A stretch of DNA of 64,000 bases from Chionoecetes opilio (lineage: Eukaryota > Arthropoda > Malacostraca > Decapoda > Majidae), in contig JACEEZ010018531.1 of assembly GCA_016584305.1 (NCBI GenBank), positions 227,390 through 291,389 on the forward strand. The letters are read 5' to 3'. The translations under genes were made by a program, and so were the position numbers. The number at the start of each line of letters is the position of its first letter. Position 1 is the first letter of the stretch. The notes below the pieces were generated by a model. That model was given only the letters and a program-made list of their open reading frames with translations, had not been told where the DNA came from and made no database searches. This document shows, one piece after another, positions 8,921 to 19,079 of this stretch.

Positions 8921-11221
8921 TAGTACAGGAGCATTAGTAAAAATTTTACGAAAACCTAGTAAAAAATAGTAAGAAGATGATTTTTTCAGGGGAGCTCCAG
9001 AAAACCATAAGCATGTCCACTGTGCAAAGTTCTGCAAATTCAACCTGGTGACATTTTCAGAATTGAAGATGGCCGCTATAACAATTTGCGATAAATGGTT
9101 AAAATACCAAAATCGGCATAACTGGCAACTTATTACAGTGGACCCATGCCATGTTTCATACCATGAACATTTTCATATGGAGACCATGATGCCCTGGTCT
9201 GTGTAGCAAGCGGTGTTGTTGCTGGCAAGTGTGTAAATGCAGATCAAGCATTTGATATTGGTGTCAAGGCTGCTTCTGTAATGACTGGCGAAACCTATGC
9301 TGACGTAAAATTAAAACGAAAAGACCGTGTGACCAGCATCAGTGGTGACAAAAATCAGGTCACTGTGCGAGCTGTTGAGGTGGAGGTGAATAGAACAGTA
9401 TTGTTCATGAGGGTCACATGTGTGATCCGGGAGAGTTCTGAGATGGTGGAATATCTGCTTCACGAGTTTGCCAAACAGCCACCCTCCTTATTCGATAAAG
9501 GTATCATGAGGAAGAACACTAAGAGTGTCCTTGCTAGTGTTCTCAAGTCGAAAGTGAATGTCCATGTAGAACTTCCAGATAATGCACGTTTCGTCCTTGA
9601 TGGAGGACATCTTCTTCAAAGCTTGCCATGGCCTGCCGATCCCACATACAACCAGGTGTGTGACCAGTATGTATCCCATGTTCTTGTTCACTATGGGCCA
9701 GGTAGTATAGTAGTGTTTGACGGATATGGCAGTGCTTCCTCAACTAAAACTGCGGAACAGCAGCGAAGAGCCAAACAGAACACTTCTCCTGACATTGTCT
9801 TTGAGTTGGAAATGAAAACCACAACATCAAAAAAGGCATTCTTGGGTAAAGGCAGGAATAAGGACCGATTAATCCTAAAATTAAAGGAGAAATATGAGGC
9901 TGTGGGTATAATTGTCAAACAGAGTGTTGCAGATGCTGACTGGCTGATTGCATCAAGTGCCATGATTACATCAACTGCCATAGATGGTGCCCCAACTCAA
10001 AATTCGCCTGTCGTTGTCGTGGGAACTGATACTGACTTGCTGCTGATGATGGTCGCACAAGGCACCCCAAACATGAATCTTCATATGCTCTGTGGACGGA
10101 ACCCTTTGCATGTGTACTGTATACGTGAAATCCAGGAAGCTTGTTCTAGCATCAAACAACACCTGATAATTGTACATGCAATCACTTGATGTGATACTGT
10201 GTCTTCCATATACAATTAAGGGAAAAAAAGGGCCCTTCAGCTGTTCAAAAGTGAAGACAATTGGGACTGTTTGAGTGTTTTCTCTCAGTCTGACAGCAGT
10301 CAGGATGAGATAGCACGCATAGGAGAGTTGTTCCTACTAAAGCTGTATGGAGCTGTCCGGTCAAATTCACTGGACAAGCATCGCTATGTTATGTACTTCC
10401 GATCTACACGTAGAGCGTCCTTATCCTCATCTGGTTTCAAGTTGGAATCAATCCCTCCAACTTCAGCAGCTGCCAAGTTCCATAGCTATAGAACATACCA
10501 TGCTGTTCAGCAATGGCAGGGAGATGAGCTACCACCAAATGAGTGGGGGTGGGAGTACAGAGAGGGGATACTTGTTCCAATCTATACCGATAGGCCTGTT
10601 GCTCCAGAGAAGGTACTGAAAATGATATCTTGCGTCTGCAAGGTAGGGTGTGGAAAGTCATGTCGTTGTTACAAGGCACAGATGGAGTGTACCATAATTT
10701 GCACTGGTTGCAGTGGGTACAATTGTAAAAATTCGCATGTTCTTGATGTGCAAGGCGAAGGGGATACCACTGATTAGACATTCCTTCAACATATGGTTGG
10801 GTTATTTGTGGTCTCTAATTGGTGTTTTGTACAATATAACATAGTTTGGCTATTATAAATGTAACGTACATAACATAGATGTGGTATTATTAAAATAAAA
10901 AAAATAAAAAATATTATTTTTCTTCACCTTATTGAATTTATGCTAATTATGTTAACTCAAAATATTTTTTATGGCTCCATTGTATTCAGCACACTCTAAA
11001 ACATAGATGTACACACAAAAATCTTATTACTACGAACTCGGATCATAGTACTTTTCATTTAATCGTTAATTGTGATGGCGGCCATTTTGAATTATGAAAA
11101 TGTCACGAGGTTGAATTTGTAGAACTTTGCATAAGGGCGATATATACAATACTTTGGAGCTCTCCTGAAAAATCAGCTTTCTACTATTTATTTCCACCTT
11201 TTAGCTAATGCTCCTGTACTA
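8921..11221 (+). mobile_element. DNA transposon with PIN/FEN-like nuclease + CXC protein, element 1
   Basis: The ends TAGTACAGGAGCATTAG (8921) and CTAATGCTCCTGTACTA (to 11221) are perfect inverted repeats, and similarity continues inward for about 200 bases on each side, including the AAGATGGCCGC/GCGGCCATTTTGAA motif. The flanks are TCA at 8918-8920 and 11222-11224. Removing the element plus one TCA restores the hAT BED-finger frame exactly (SKL-KRH), so the boundaries and the 3-bp target duplication are secure. A single gene lies inside on the plus strand. A 3-bp TSD and an XPG-like nuclease would fit the Academ superfamily as described; that assignment is inference. Confidence 0.8.
9281..10777 (+). 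pseudogene. PIN/XPG-like nuclease with C-terminal Cys-rich domain (transposon protein, N-truncated)
   Basis: The first frame (9281-10189, from an ATG) carries in order FVLDGGHLLQSLPWP, SIVVFDGYGS, DADWLIASSAM and VVVVGTDTDLLLMM. These acidic motifs in hydrophobic strands follow the N- and I-region pattern of XPG/FEN1-type PIN-fold nucleases. At 10186 a TGA stands where the family has Gly in an HAxTGCD motif, followed by GKK, the helix-hairpin-helix-like segment; the companion copy at 28-31 kb has HALTGCDSVAATYGIGK. A frameshift or second stop lies near 10220, then 10271-10777 continues and ends with CVCKVGCGKSCRCYKAQ and CTGCSGYNCKN, a CXC/tesmin-like zinc-binding tail. The N-terminal zinc region seen in element 2 is absent. 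Substrate and role in transposition are unknown; it is broken by one nonsense codon and one shift. Confidence 0.65.
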
Positions 11222-11342
11222 TCAAGCGTCATCTTGAGACGAAGCATTCAGAACAAGGAAAAAAGTATTTGGATTTCTTCAAACGTCAAGAACTGTGTCT
11301 CAAAAGACAAAAACTCGATGCCAGTGTGCGTTTCAGCAGCAG

Positions 11343-11377
11343 ATAGTAGTAGTAGTTAGAGTGGTGTTAGTAGTACT

Positions 11378-11440
<63 letters not shown>

Positions 11441-11466
11441 ATAGTAGTAGTAGTAGTAGTAGTAGT
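11343..11466 (+). repeat. (AGT)n trinucleotide expansion in the hAT coding region
   Basis: About 40 AGT/GTA units sit between the Gln-rich RFQQQ-like segment and AAAVE of the hAT frame, where they would encode a serine run if in frame. An expansion of coding repeat in a dead gene is the simplest reading. Confidence 0.9.
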
Positions 11467-12884
11467 TTGCAGCAGCAGTGGAGGTCTTTTATGAAGTGGC
11501 AATGGAAATTGCTAAATTAAAGAAGCCTCACACGATTGGAGAAAACTTATCAAGCCCTGCATGTTGAAAACGGTAAAGCTTATTCTTGGGGAGGCCAGTG
11601 CAAAGAAGATACAGCAAGTAGCTCTGTCAAATACCACTATTCAGAGGCGTATTTCTAAGATGTCTATGGATGTGAAGGAGCAGGATTTGACTAAAATCAA
11701 AGCTTCTCCGTTGTTCTCCTCTCAGCTCGACGAATCAACGGATGTGCGTTCATGTTCTCAGTTGCTTGTCTTCGTGAGATACATTCATTCAGATTACATT
11801 ACAGAAGAATTCTTGTTCTGCAGTGCACTTGAAACCACTACAAAATCTGATGATGGCATGAAAAAAAGTTTCAAACTTTTTCCAAAGCAAAGGTCTTCAA
11901 TGGGAAAACATGTGCGGGGTTTGTACAGATGGAGCACCGGCAATGCTAGGATCAAATTCAGGATGCCAGTCGAGAGTGAAGAGACTGGCACCCCATGTCA
12001 AGGGCATCCACTGCTTGATCCACCGATATGCTCTCGCTAGTAAGACCCTTCCTGCATGTCTCTCTGCAGTAAGTGCTTGATTCTGTGATTAAAAATGTGA
12101 ATTATGTGAAGACTGCACCACTCAACACTCGCCTATTCAAAGAATTATGCAAAGACATGAATGCTGACCACGACGTCCTTCTCTTCTACACGGCAGTACG
12201 TTGGTTATCGAAAGGGAACGTTGTTAATCGTGTCCTCGAGATGAAAGATGAAATAAAGATATATCTGGCTCCAAGTTATTTCTTTCTCTAAGTTCAAGCG
12301 AAGACATATCTTGTGGCTCACTGCGATGATGAAGCCTGGACTAAAAGGGTTGCGTACCTTGCGGACATTTTCGACCAGTTGAACAAGCTAACTTTGAAAC
12401 TTCAGGGAAGGGAGACACATGTTCTCATTTTTCAAGACAATCTACGGGCCTTCGTTTTCAAACAGCAGAACTGGCGTCGGAAAATCAATCCTGGAAACAT
12501 CGCTATGTTTGAAAATCTTTGTGGAGTGATGGATGAGTCTGAGGCCCAACTCAATCAGTTCCTGAAATACGAGATTACTGAACACCTTGGGTGTCTAGAA
12601 AAGGAATTGGAGCGATACTTCCCTGAGCTAGCAGAAGAAGAGGAGACCCTGGTGGGGAACCCTTTTTCTCCTGCACTTGATGTATCCCAGATGAAATCCA
12701 AGATGAATTTCTGGATCTACGGAACGACTCTCTGCCTCGTTATCTGTTCAAGGAGAACTCGGTGACTCAGTTCTGGTGCGCTATGCATCACTCATACTCC
12801 AAAGTCAGCATGATAGCCTTACGTGTCCTTCTTCCATTTGCTTCCACCTACCTGTGTGAGGCAGGATTTTAACTTTTGTCAACA

Positions 12885-14048
12885 CAAAGACTACTCTATA
12901 CTGGACTTGCTACTCATTTTGGGCTATTTCCAGTGGAGGCCAGTTTTGCAATTCTTGCCATTTTCGAACATCACTCCCTTTTCCCTTCCTATGGTTTATC
13001 AGTATATATGATATACCGTTATCTTCGTAAATGTTTGTTCTATAATATTATCAAATAAAAAACTGTAAAATACACTAAAGGAATGCCATTATGAGAGAGT
13101 GAAGAAATATCCATGCACTTAATATTCACTTCAACTCATCGCCATTATTTTGCCGGAAAACATTTTAGATGAAACATATCAATAGAAGCAGATTTTCAGT
13201 AGCTTTCCATTGATATATTTCGTTTTCTGATAAATGAATCAGAACCATGCATAAATTAGCGTTAACCAAAAAAATAACATCATCTATCGGGATAATTACC
13301 CGATTGATGATGTTATTTATTTAGTTTTACGCAAATGTATGCATACTTCTAATTCATTTATCAGAAAACGAAATATAGCAATGGAAAGCTAATAAAATTC
13401 CGCTTCTATTAATATGTTGCATGTAAAACGTCTTTCCGCAAAATATTAAATGGCGACGAGTTTAAGTGAATGCATATTTCTTCAGTCTCATAATGGAATT
13501 TCTTTAGTGTATTTTACAGTTTTTTATTTGATAATATTATAGAACAATCATTTACGAAGATAACAGTGTATCATTTGTATTGATAAGCCATAGTCTACTG
13601 TATTCATGGAACACTCTTTTACTTGCCGATCCAATTGATGGTTATTTTTTAGTTAACGCTAATTTATGTATGGTTCTAATTCATTTATCAGAAAACAAAA
13701 TATGTCAATGGAAAGCTAATGAAAATCCACTTCTATTGATATGTTTCATTTAAAATGTTTTTCCGCAAAATATTAAATGGCGAAGAGTTTAAGTATATAT
13801 TGAGGTCATGCATATTTCTTCATTCTCTCATAATGGCATTTCTTTAGTGTATTTTGCTGTTTTGTATTTGATAATATTATAGAACAAACATTTACGAAGA
13901 TAACGGTTTATCATATATACTGATAAACCTTAGGAAGGGAAATAAGGGTAATGTTCTAAAATGGCAGGAATCGCAAAACTGGCCTCCACTGGTCATGGGC
14001 GGGTTGGCGCGGGGCACGAGTAGCAAGTCCAGTATAGAGTAGTCTTTG
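12885..14048. mobile_element. Palindromic MITE inserted in the hAT gene (TSD GTCAACA)
   Basis: The ends CAAAGACTACTCTATACTGG (12885) and its complement (to 14048) are inverted repeats, flanked by GTCAACA at 12878-12884 and 14049-14055. Deleting it rejoins the hAT frame (EAGF to KTKNR). The inverted similarity runs inward for several hundred bases. The core at about 13270-13310 is a hairpin built on ATCATC..CGGGATAATTACCCG..GATGATGTTAT. An extra half-arm (13576-13900) shows an internal duplication. A related copy lies at 59690-60180. There is no gene; open frames at its ends are TIR sequence, not transposase. Confidence 0.8.
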
Positions 14049-14957
14049 GTCAACATTAAGACGAAGAATAGGAACAGATTGGATGTCCGGGATGACATGA
14101 GATTGGCTCTAACAAGCACTCGGCCACCAATGTCAACACTTGCTGCTCAGATGCAACCCCAATCATCCCACCAGCTGGGTTGGCTAGCTGTTGACAGCTG
14201 TGTATGTTGAGATTATTGAAGGAATTATTGTGTTCGTTTATACTATTCGTTCTCAAATAATTAGGTTGGAGAAAATTATATATATATCTATTTACTTTTT
14301 TATGCCAAAGTTGAACCAATGCTGTAATGGACCCTACCCATAACTACGTCACGGTTTGTTTACATCGGTGCATTGTGGGGATAAGGCGGGGTCGCCGCGG
14401 GTGGACCTACGAAGGGAAAACTACGGCGATGGAAGAATTTAGAGTTATTTTGCGCGAAATTGATATTCCAGGTGCTATATTACTGTGCTCTGTTCTCGCT
14501 GACAACACTATAGAGAAGACCTGAGGTAATGGCTGATGTGCAGAGGCTTCTAAACCAAGAAAACAGAGTCATAACAGAGCCTCGTCAAAAGGTAAGCAAC
14601 TGGTAGGTACGTAATGTGTCCCTACCACTTGCTTACTTCTTAATGAGACTGTGCTGTGACTGTTTTCCTGGTTTAGAAGCCTTTGCACATCAACCATCAC
14701 CTCAGGTCTTCTCTATGTTGTCAGCGAGCACGGAAATATAGCACCTGGAATATCAATTTCGACCGCAACAACTCGAAATTTTTTCATCGTCGTAGGCTTT
14801 TCTTTGTAGGTTGTACATATTCATGGTTATGATTGAATTAAAATACCTTATTAATTGAGTTCCTTTTGTTGTCTTAACCTCATAATAAGTAGTGGTACAT
14901 CATGGTTTAAGTGTTACTTGACGAGCCAATGCATACTCTTGAATCTATACCACGGTT

Positions 14958-15060
14958 ACCGGTCATTTCGCCCACAAGACATTTCGCCCACATGTAAGAG
15001 TCAATTCGCCAACATGTAAGAGTCAATTCGCCCACTCTAAAGTCAATTCGCCCACACGAT
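14958..15060. repeat. Array of TTCGCCCAC-type subrepeats in fold-back arm
   Basis: Units reading CATTTCGCCCACA or CAATTCGCCCACA recur about every 15-22 bases; inverted equivalents (TGGGCGAAATGAC) lie at 15553-15645 and 16375-16560. Such short subterminal repeats are where a transposase might bind, but no binding evidence exists. Confidence 0.7.
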
Positions 15061-15299
15061 CCATGTCACGGAGTCATGGAGTCACATATATTCCTCTAGC
15101 AGAAATGGAATGAACCACCTTGGGCGAAATGACGGTAAATTTCTAGTGTTTGACCATAGTCGCCCACTTCCCCCAAACAAGTTTGGGGACCTGTGGGAAT
15201 GCGGGGTTTTCGGGTGGGGAACAAATTATGCGTCGGAAACACGTAATTAAAGAGTTGTGTAGAGGGGTAAAATTCCCTAGATCTAGGGTAATTTCCTTA

Positions 15300-15545
15300 T
15301 GTCTAGAGAAAATTGCCTAACCAAAATAAACCTAACCTAACCAAAATTAACCTACCCTAGCAGGGGGTTTGACCCACCGATAACCTAACCTAACCTAACA
15401 AAATCTAACCTAACAAAATCTAACCTAACCTACCCAAATCTAACTTACCCTAACCTAACCTAAACAAATCTAATCTAACCTCCTAGCGAGGGGGTGGGGG
15501 GGTTCTCGACACACTAAACAAATATAACCTAACCTCCTAGCTCCT
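15300..15545 (-). repeat. Interstitial CCTAA (TTAGG) repeats, left arm
   Basis: Runs of CCTAA, often as ACCTAACCTAAC with AAATCT interruptions. TTAGG is the canonical arthropod telomere unit, read here on the minus strand. The mirrored array is at 15925-16190. Position inside a transposon arm shows this is not a chromosome end. Confidence 0.85.
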
Positions 15546-15924
15546 AGACTCCATAGTGTGGGCGAAATGACTCCATAGTGTGGGCGAATTGACCTGTGGG
15601 CGAAATGACTCCATGGTGTGGCGAAATGGCATGTGGGCGAAATGACCGGATACCTGTACCAACATCACCAACCTTTGCTTTGATTTATCTTATTACACCA
15701 TCCATAAACAAGTAGCATAACCACGGTGACATTACCCATCCTTACCTCATGGTACCTGAGGTAAGGATGTGTAAGGGATATTTTTATCCCTACACAAATC
15801 GGGAAAACTCGCTGACGGTAATGGTTAGGTTAGATTTTGCTTTGATTTATCTTATTACTCCATCCATAAACAAGTTGCATAACCATGACATTACCCATCC
15901 TTGCCAGCCCCCCACCTCCCCGCT

Positions 15925-16190
15925 AGGAGGTTAGGTTATATTTGTTTAGTGTGTCGAGAACCCTCCCAACCCCCCCGCTAGGAGGTTAGGTTAGATTTTG
16001 TTAGGTTAGGTTAGGTTAGGTTAGATTTTGTTAGGTTAGGATAGGTTAGATTTGGTTTGATTAGGTTAGGTTAGGTTAGATTTTGTTAGGTTAGGATAGG
16101 TTAGATTTGGTTAGGTTAGGTTAGGTTATCGGTGGGTCAAGCCCCCTGCTAGGGTAGCTTAATTTTGATTAGGTTAGGTTTATTTTGATT
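15925..16190 (+). repeat. Interstitial TTAGG repeats, right arm
   Basis: Mirror of the left-arm array: GGTTAGGTTAGG runs with ATTTTG interruptions, flanked by the CTAGGAGG and TCTAGACATAAGG segments that match the left arm. Confidence 0.85.
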
Positions 16191-17375
16191 AGCAATTTTC
16201 TCTAGACATAAGGAAATTACCCTAGATCTAGGGAATTTACCCCCTACACAACTCTTTAATTACGTGTTTCCGACGCATAATTTGTTCCCCACCCGAAAAC
16301 CCCGCATTCCCACAGGTCCCCAAACTTGTTTGGGGGAAGTGGGCGACTATGGTCAAACACTAGAAATTTACCGTCATTTCGCCCAAGGTGGTTCATTCCA
16401 TTTCTGCTAGAGGAAGATATGTGACTCCATGACTCCGTGACATGGATCGTGTGGGCGAATGACTTTAGAGTGGCGAATTGACTCTTACATGTGGGCGAAT
16501 TGACTCTTACATGAGGGCGAAATGTCTTGTGGGCGAATTGACGTGTGGGCGAATTGACCGGTAACCGTGGTATAGACTCAAGAGTATGCATTGGCTCGTC
16601 AAGTAACACTTAAACCATGATGTACCACTACTTATTATGAGGAAAGACAACAAAAGGAACTCAATTAATAAGGTATTTTAATTCAATCATAACCATGAAT
16701 ATGTACAACCTACAAAGAGAAGCCTACGACGATGAAAAAATTTCGAGTTGTTGCGGCCGAAATTGATATTCCAGGTGCTATATTTCCGTGCTCGCTGACA
16801 ACATAGAGAAGACCTGAGGTGATGATTGATGTGCAAAGGCTTCTAAACCAGGAAAACAGTCACAGCAGAGTCTCATTAAGAAGTAAGCAAGTGGTAGGGA
16901 CACATTACGTACCTACCAGTTGCTTACCTTCTGACGAGGCTCTGTTATGACTCTGTTTTCTTAGTTTAGAAACCTCTGCACATCAGCCATTACCTCAGGT
17001 CTTCTCTATAGTGTTGTCAGCGAAAACAGAGCACAGTAATATAGCACCTGGAATATCAATTTCGCGCAAAATAACTCTAAATTCTTCCATCGCCGTAGTT
17101 TTCCCTTCGTAGGTCCACCCGCGGCGACCCCGCCTTATCCCCACAATGCACCGATGTAAACAAACCGTGACGTAGTTATGTCTGGGGCCCATTAAGCTTG
17201 CTAATAAATAATTACCGAATTCATGAATCAATTTTTTTGACATGTTTATTTCCCTTTCCTTCACAAAAGGAACAAAAAATGTAAATCAAGCTGCTGATAG
17301 CCGGGATCATGTGGGTTTCAAGATTTTGGGAAAGGGGTCGCGAGTGCAAAAACGTTGGGAACCACTGCTTTAGGG

Positions 17376-18027
17376 GGAGGGAGGGGCATTACTCAGTTAT
17401 ATTAGCCTTCCCTTCAAAAAAACTGGTTTCCGACCAGACCCCCAAGCTTGTTGTCTAGAGGGTAAAAGAAGATGGTGATTGGGAGAATAGGTCTAAACTG
17501 CATATTTACCGGTATATCTAATCGATTTCTTAAAAAAAATTATAGTTAGAAATGTATCAACTGTCATGGAAAGAAATGACAGGTAATACAAAAATAGAAA
17601 CAATGGTTCTACTGCAGTAAAATACAAGGCAAGTAGTTACATTCCATCCTCAAATTGTAGATGTGACCATTTGCAGTACTGTTATGGCACTGGATGTATT
17701 ATATGTAGTATGTGCATGATGAAAAATATATGTATTCAGCAGGGTTATTTGATTTTAATCAAGTTGATTTTAATCATTGATTTAAATCATGATTTAAATA
17801 AAAGAAAAAAATAATTCACTGATTTAAATCATAACCCTATCATTATTTGAAAACGAGAGGTGAAAGAAGTAAAATAAAGCAAATGGGCTTTATGAACACC
17901 AATTGTATTATTGTAGTATAATTATAATCATAATGAGACTAAATGAGTGGTGCGGGGGAATATACTATGGCACTTTTAGATAGCATATTGCCATGTGGCT
18001 GTTTTCTAAGCATAAACATTTTTTCTC

Positions 18028-18064
<37 letters not shown>

Positions 18065-18155
18065 GTACTGTACAAAAAGCCACACTAGTATAACCAAAAG
18101 TTGAATGTGCATGTTACTTTTGTTTATAAAAAGCCAAAGTGATATCAACCAAAGG
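17376..18155. other. Non-coding sequence with a small GATTTAAATC MITE
   Basis: No gene. 17741-17842 begins AGGGTTATTTGATTTTAATC and ends GATTTAAATCATAACCCT, a roughly 100-bp inverted-repeat MITE with GATTTAAATC-type core. A (TA)n run is at 18030-18060. The rest shows nothing recognisable. Confidence 0.45.
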
Positions 18156-18159
18156 TTAA

Positions 18160-18364
18160 CCCCTTCGCGCCCAGATCTTTCCTTTGCTATAAAAAAATGT
18201 TTGTTGTCGAGCCATAAAATCACAAAAAGTAACTGAATATACCAAATTAGTTAGTCGACAAGGATACTAAACAAGTCAAATCTATAAAATATTGCTTACA
18301 TTCACTAAACATTGTCTAATGGTAGCCAAATTATAATGGAAATTACGTTCAGGGTCTCAAGGGG
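18160..18364. mobile_element. piggyBac-like TTAA MITE, copy b (intact)
   Basis: TTAA (18156-18159), then CCCCTTCGCGCCCAGATC, then a right end CTCAAGGGG followed by TTAA (18365-18368). At 205 bp it is the cleanest copy of the family in the window and lies in opposite orientation to copies a and c. Confidence 0.8.
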
Positions 18365-18699
18365 TTAATATGCATTATGATTATCAAACAAAAAAATAGT
18401 ATTCTTATGTTCAACCGACAAAGTAATTTTTACTACAACAAACATTTTATAAAAAATTTCTTTAAATCAATGTATCTTTTTTTTAATATCATCTTTTTAA
18501 GATGCCGCAAGGGTGCTGACCTTCGCAGTAGTTTTAATATGCTAGACTTTGACTCAATGCAAAGCTTCTTTATGAATCACCATTATATCAGATTGTGTGA
18601 CTTTATTTACAAGGCATGGCACATGAATGAATAATAATTAAACGTGTATATATTTGAAAGGATTTGTGCTTTTGCTATACTAACCAATTAACTATTGAA

Positions 18700-19035
18700 T
18701 GTGTCATGTGTTTCATGTCATGTTCCATGTGTTGAATGTGTTGTAAGTGTTTCATGTGTCATGTTCTATGTGTTGAATGTGTTGTATGTGTCACGTTTCA
18801 TGTGTTGAATGTGTTGTATGTGTCATGTTTCATGTGTTGTATGTGTTGTATGTGTCATGTTTCATGTGTTGTATGTGTCATGTGTCTCATGTGTCATGTT
18901 TCATGTGTTGAATTTGTTCCATGTGTCATGTATTTCATGTGTCATGTTCCATGTGTTGAATGTGTTGTGTGTCATGTGTTTTATGTGTCATGTTTCATGT
19001 GTTGAATGTGTTGTATGTATCATGTACTTTGTGTT
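18700..19035 (+). repeat. TGTCATGTTTCATGTGTTG minisatellite
   Basis: Irregular array of TGTGTCATGTTTCATGTG and TTGAATGTGTTGTATG units of about 15-35 bases. Cys/Val-rich frames across it are repeat artefacts. Confidence 0.85.
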
Positions 19036-19079
19036 TTCTTTTTTGTTTTTGTTTTTATGTTTCAAGTTTTTGTGTTGTT

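Larger units (their letters stand above)
8818..14187 (+). pseudogene. hAT transposase, ZBED5/SCAND3-like, interrupted
   Basis: Exons of one protein can be followed across the inserts. 8830-8917 and 11225-11340 give a BED-type zinc finger (CVLCHVVLS then KRHLETKH). 11480-12290 gives the RNase H-like DDE fold start, with SSQLDEST, CTDGAPAM (catalytic Asp region; needs a 1-base correction in the A-run near 11865), HCLIHRYALA and AVRWLSKG. 12313-12877 gives LADIFDQLNKL and the C-terminal LLPFASTYLCEAGF. 14056-14187 gives KTKNRNRLDVRDDMRLAL and the end QSSHQLG before a stop. This is the order of ZBED5-like domesticated and transposon hAT proteins. Breaks include the A-run frameshift, a stop before 12073, a break near 12292 and two insertions, so it is dead. 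The N-terminus before the BED finger is uncertain, since 8698-8829 is open but unlike the family. Confidence 0.8.
14327..17192. mobile_element. 2.87-kb fold-back element with telomere-like repeats in its arms
   Basis: The left arm (14327-about 15535) is the reverse complement of the right arm (about 15920-17192) over more than 1.2 kb. The ends are ATGGACCC... and ...GGGCCCAT, flanked by TA (14325-14326 and 17193-17194), so a TA target duplication is likely. Each arm itself contains a smaller palindrome (about 14415-14815 and 16700-17110), GGCGAAAT-type subrepeats and CCTAA runs. The spacer (15536-15919) has a direct repeat starting CTTTGATTTATCTTATTAC at 15668 and 15839. The element sits between the hAT stop codon and the hAT 3' end. 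The small frame at 14327-14524, mirrored at 16995-17192, is not supported as a gene. Confidence 0.8.
8600..17367 (+). mobile_element. hAT transposon (ZBED5-like), expanded by three nested insertions
   Basis: The left end CAGGGGTTCCCAACC at 8600 and the right end GTTGGGAACCACTG ending at 17367 are terminal inverted repeats of the classic animal hAT type. Both are flanked by the same 8 bases, CTTTAGGG (8592-8599 and 17368-17375), the 8-bp target duplication expected for hAT (established). Removing the inserts at 8921-11221, 12885-14048 and 14327-17192 leaves about 2.4 kb, a normal non-nested size. The transposase runs left to right. Confidence 0.88.

Noticed and set aside
9281..10777. Host FEN1/XPG DNA-repair gene
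   Set aside because: It lies between perfect inverted repeats with a TSD, has a CXC tail unknown in FEN1, and a related gene sits in a second transposon at 28-32 kb.
12885..13058. C-terminus of the hAT transposase
   Set aside because: The same sequence occurs inverted at 13890-14048; it is the terminal repeat of the inserted MITE, and the true C-terminus is at 14056-14187.
14327..14524. Conserved small protein (duplicated, minus strand at 16995-17192)
   Set aside because: The identity comes from the inverted arms of the fold-back element; the frame starts at the first base of the element, has no domain, and changes nothing if read as TIR.
15300..16190. Chromosome end (telomere)
   Set aside because: The TTAGG arrays are mirrored inside a TA-flanked mobile element within an hAT transposon.
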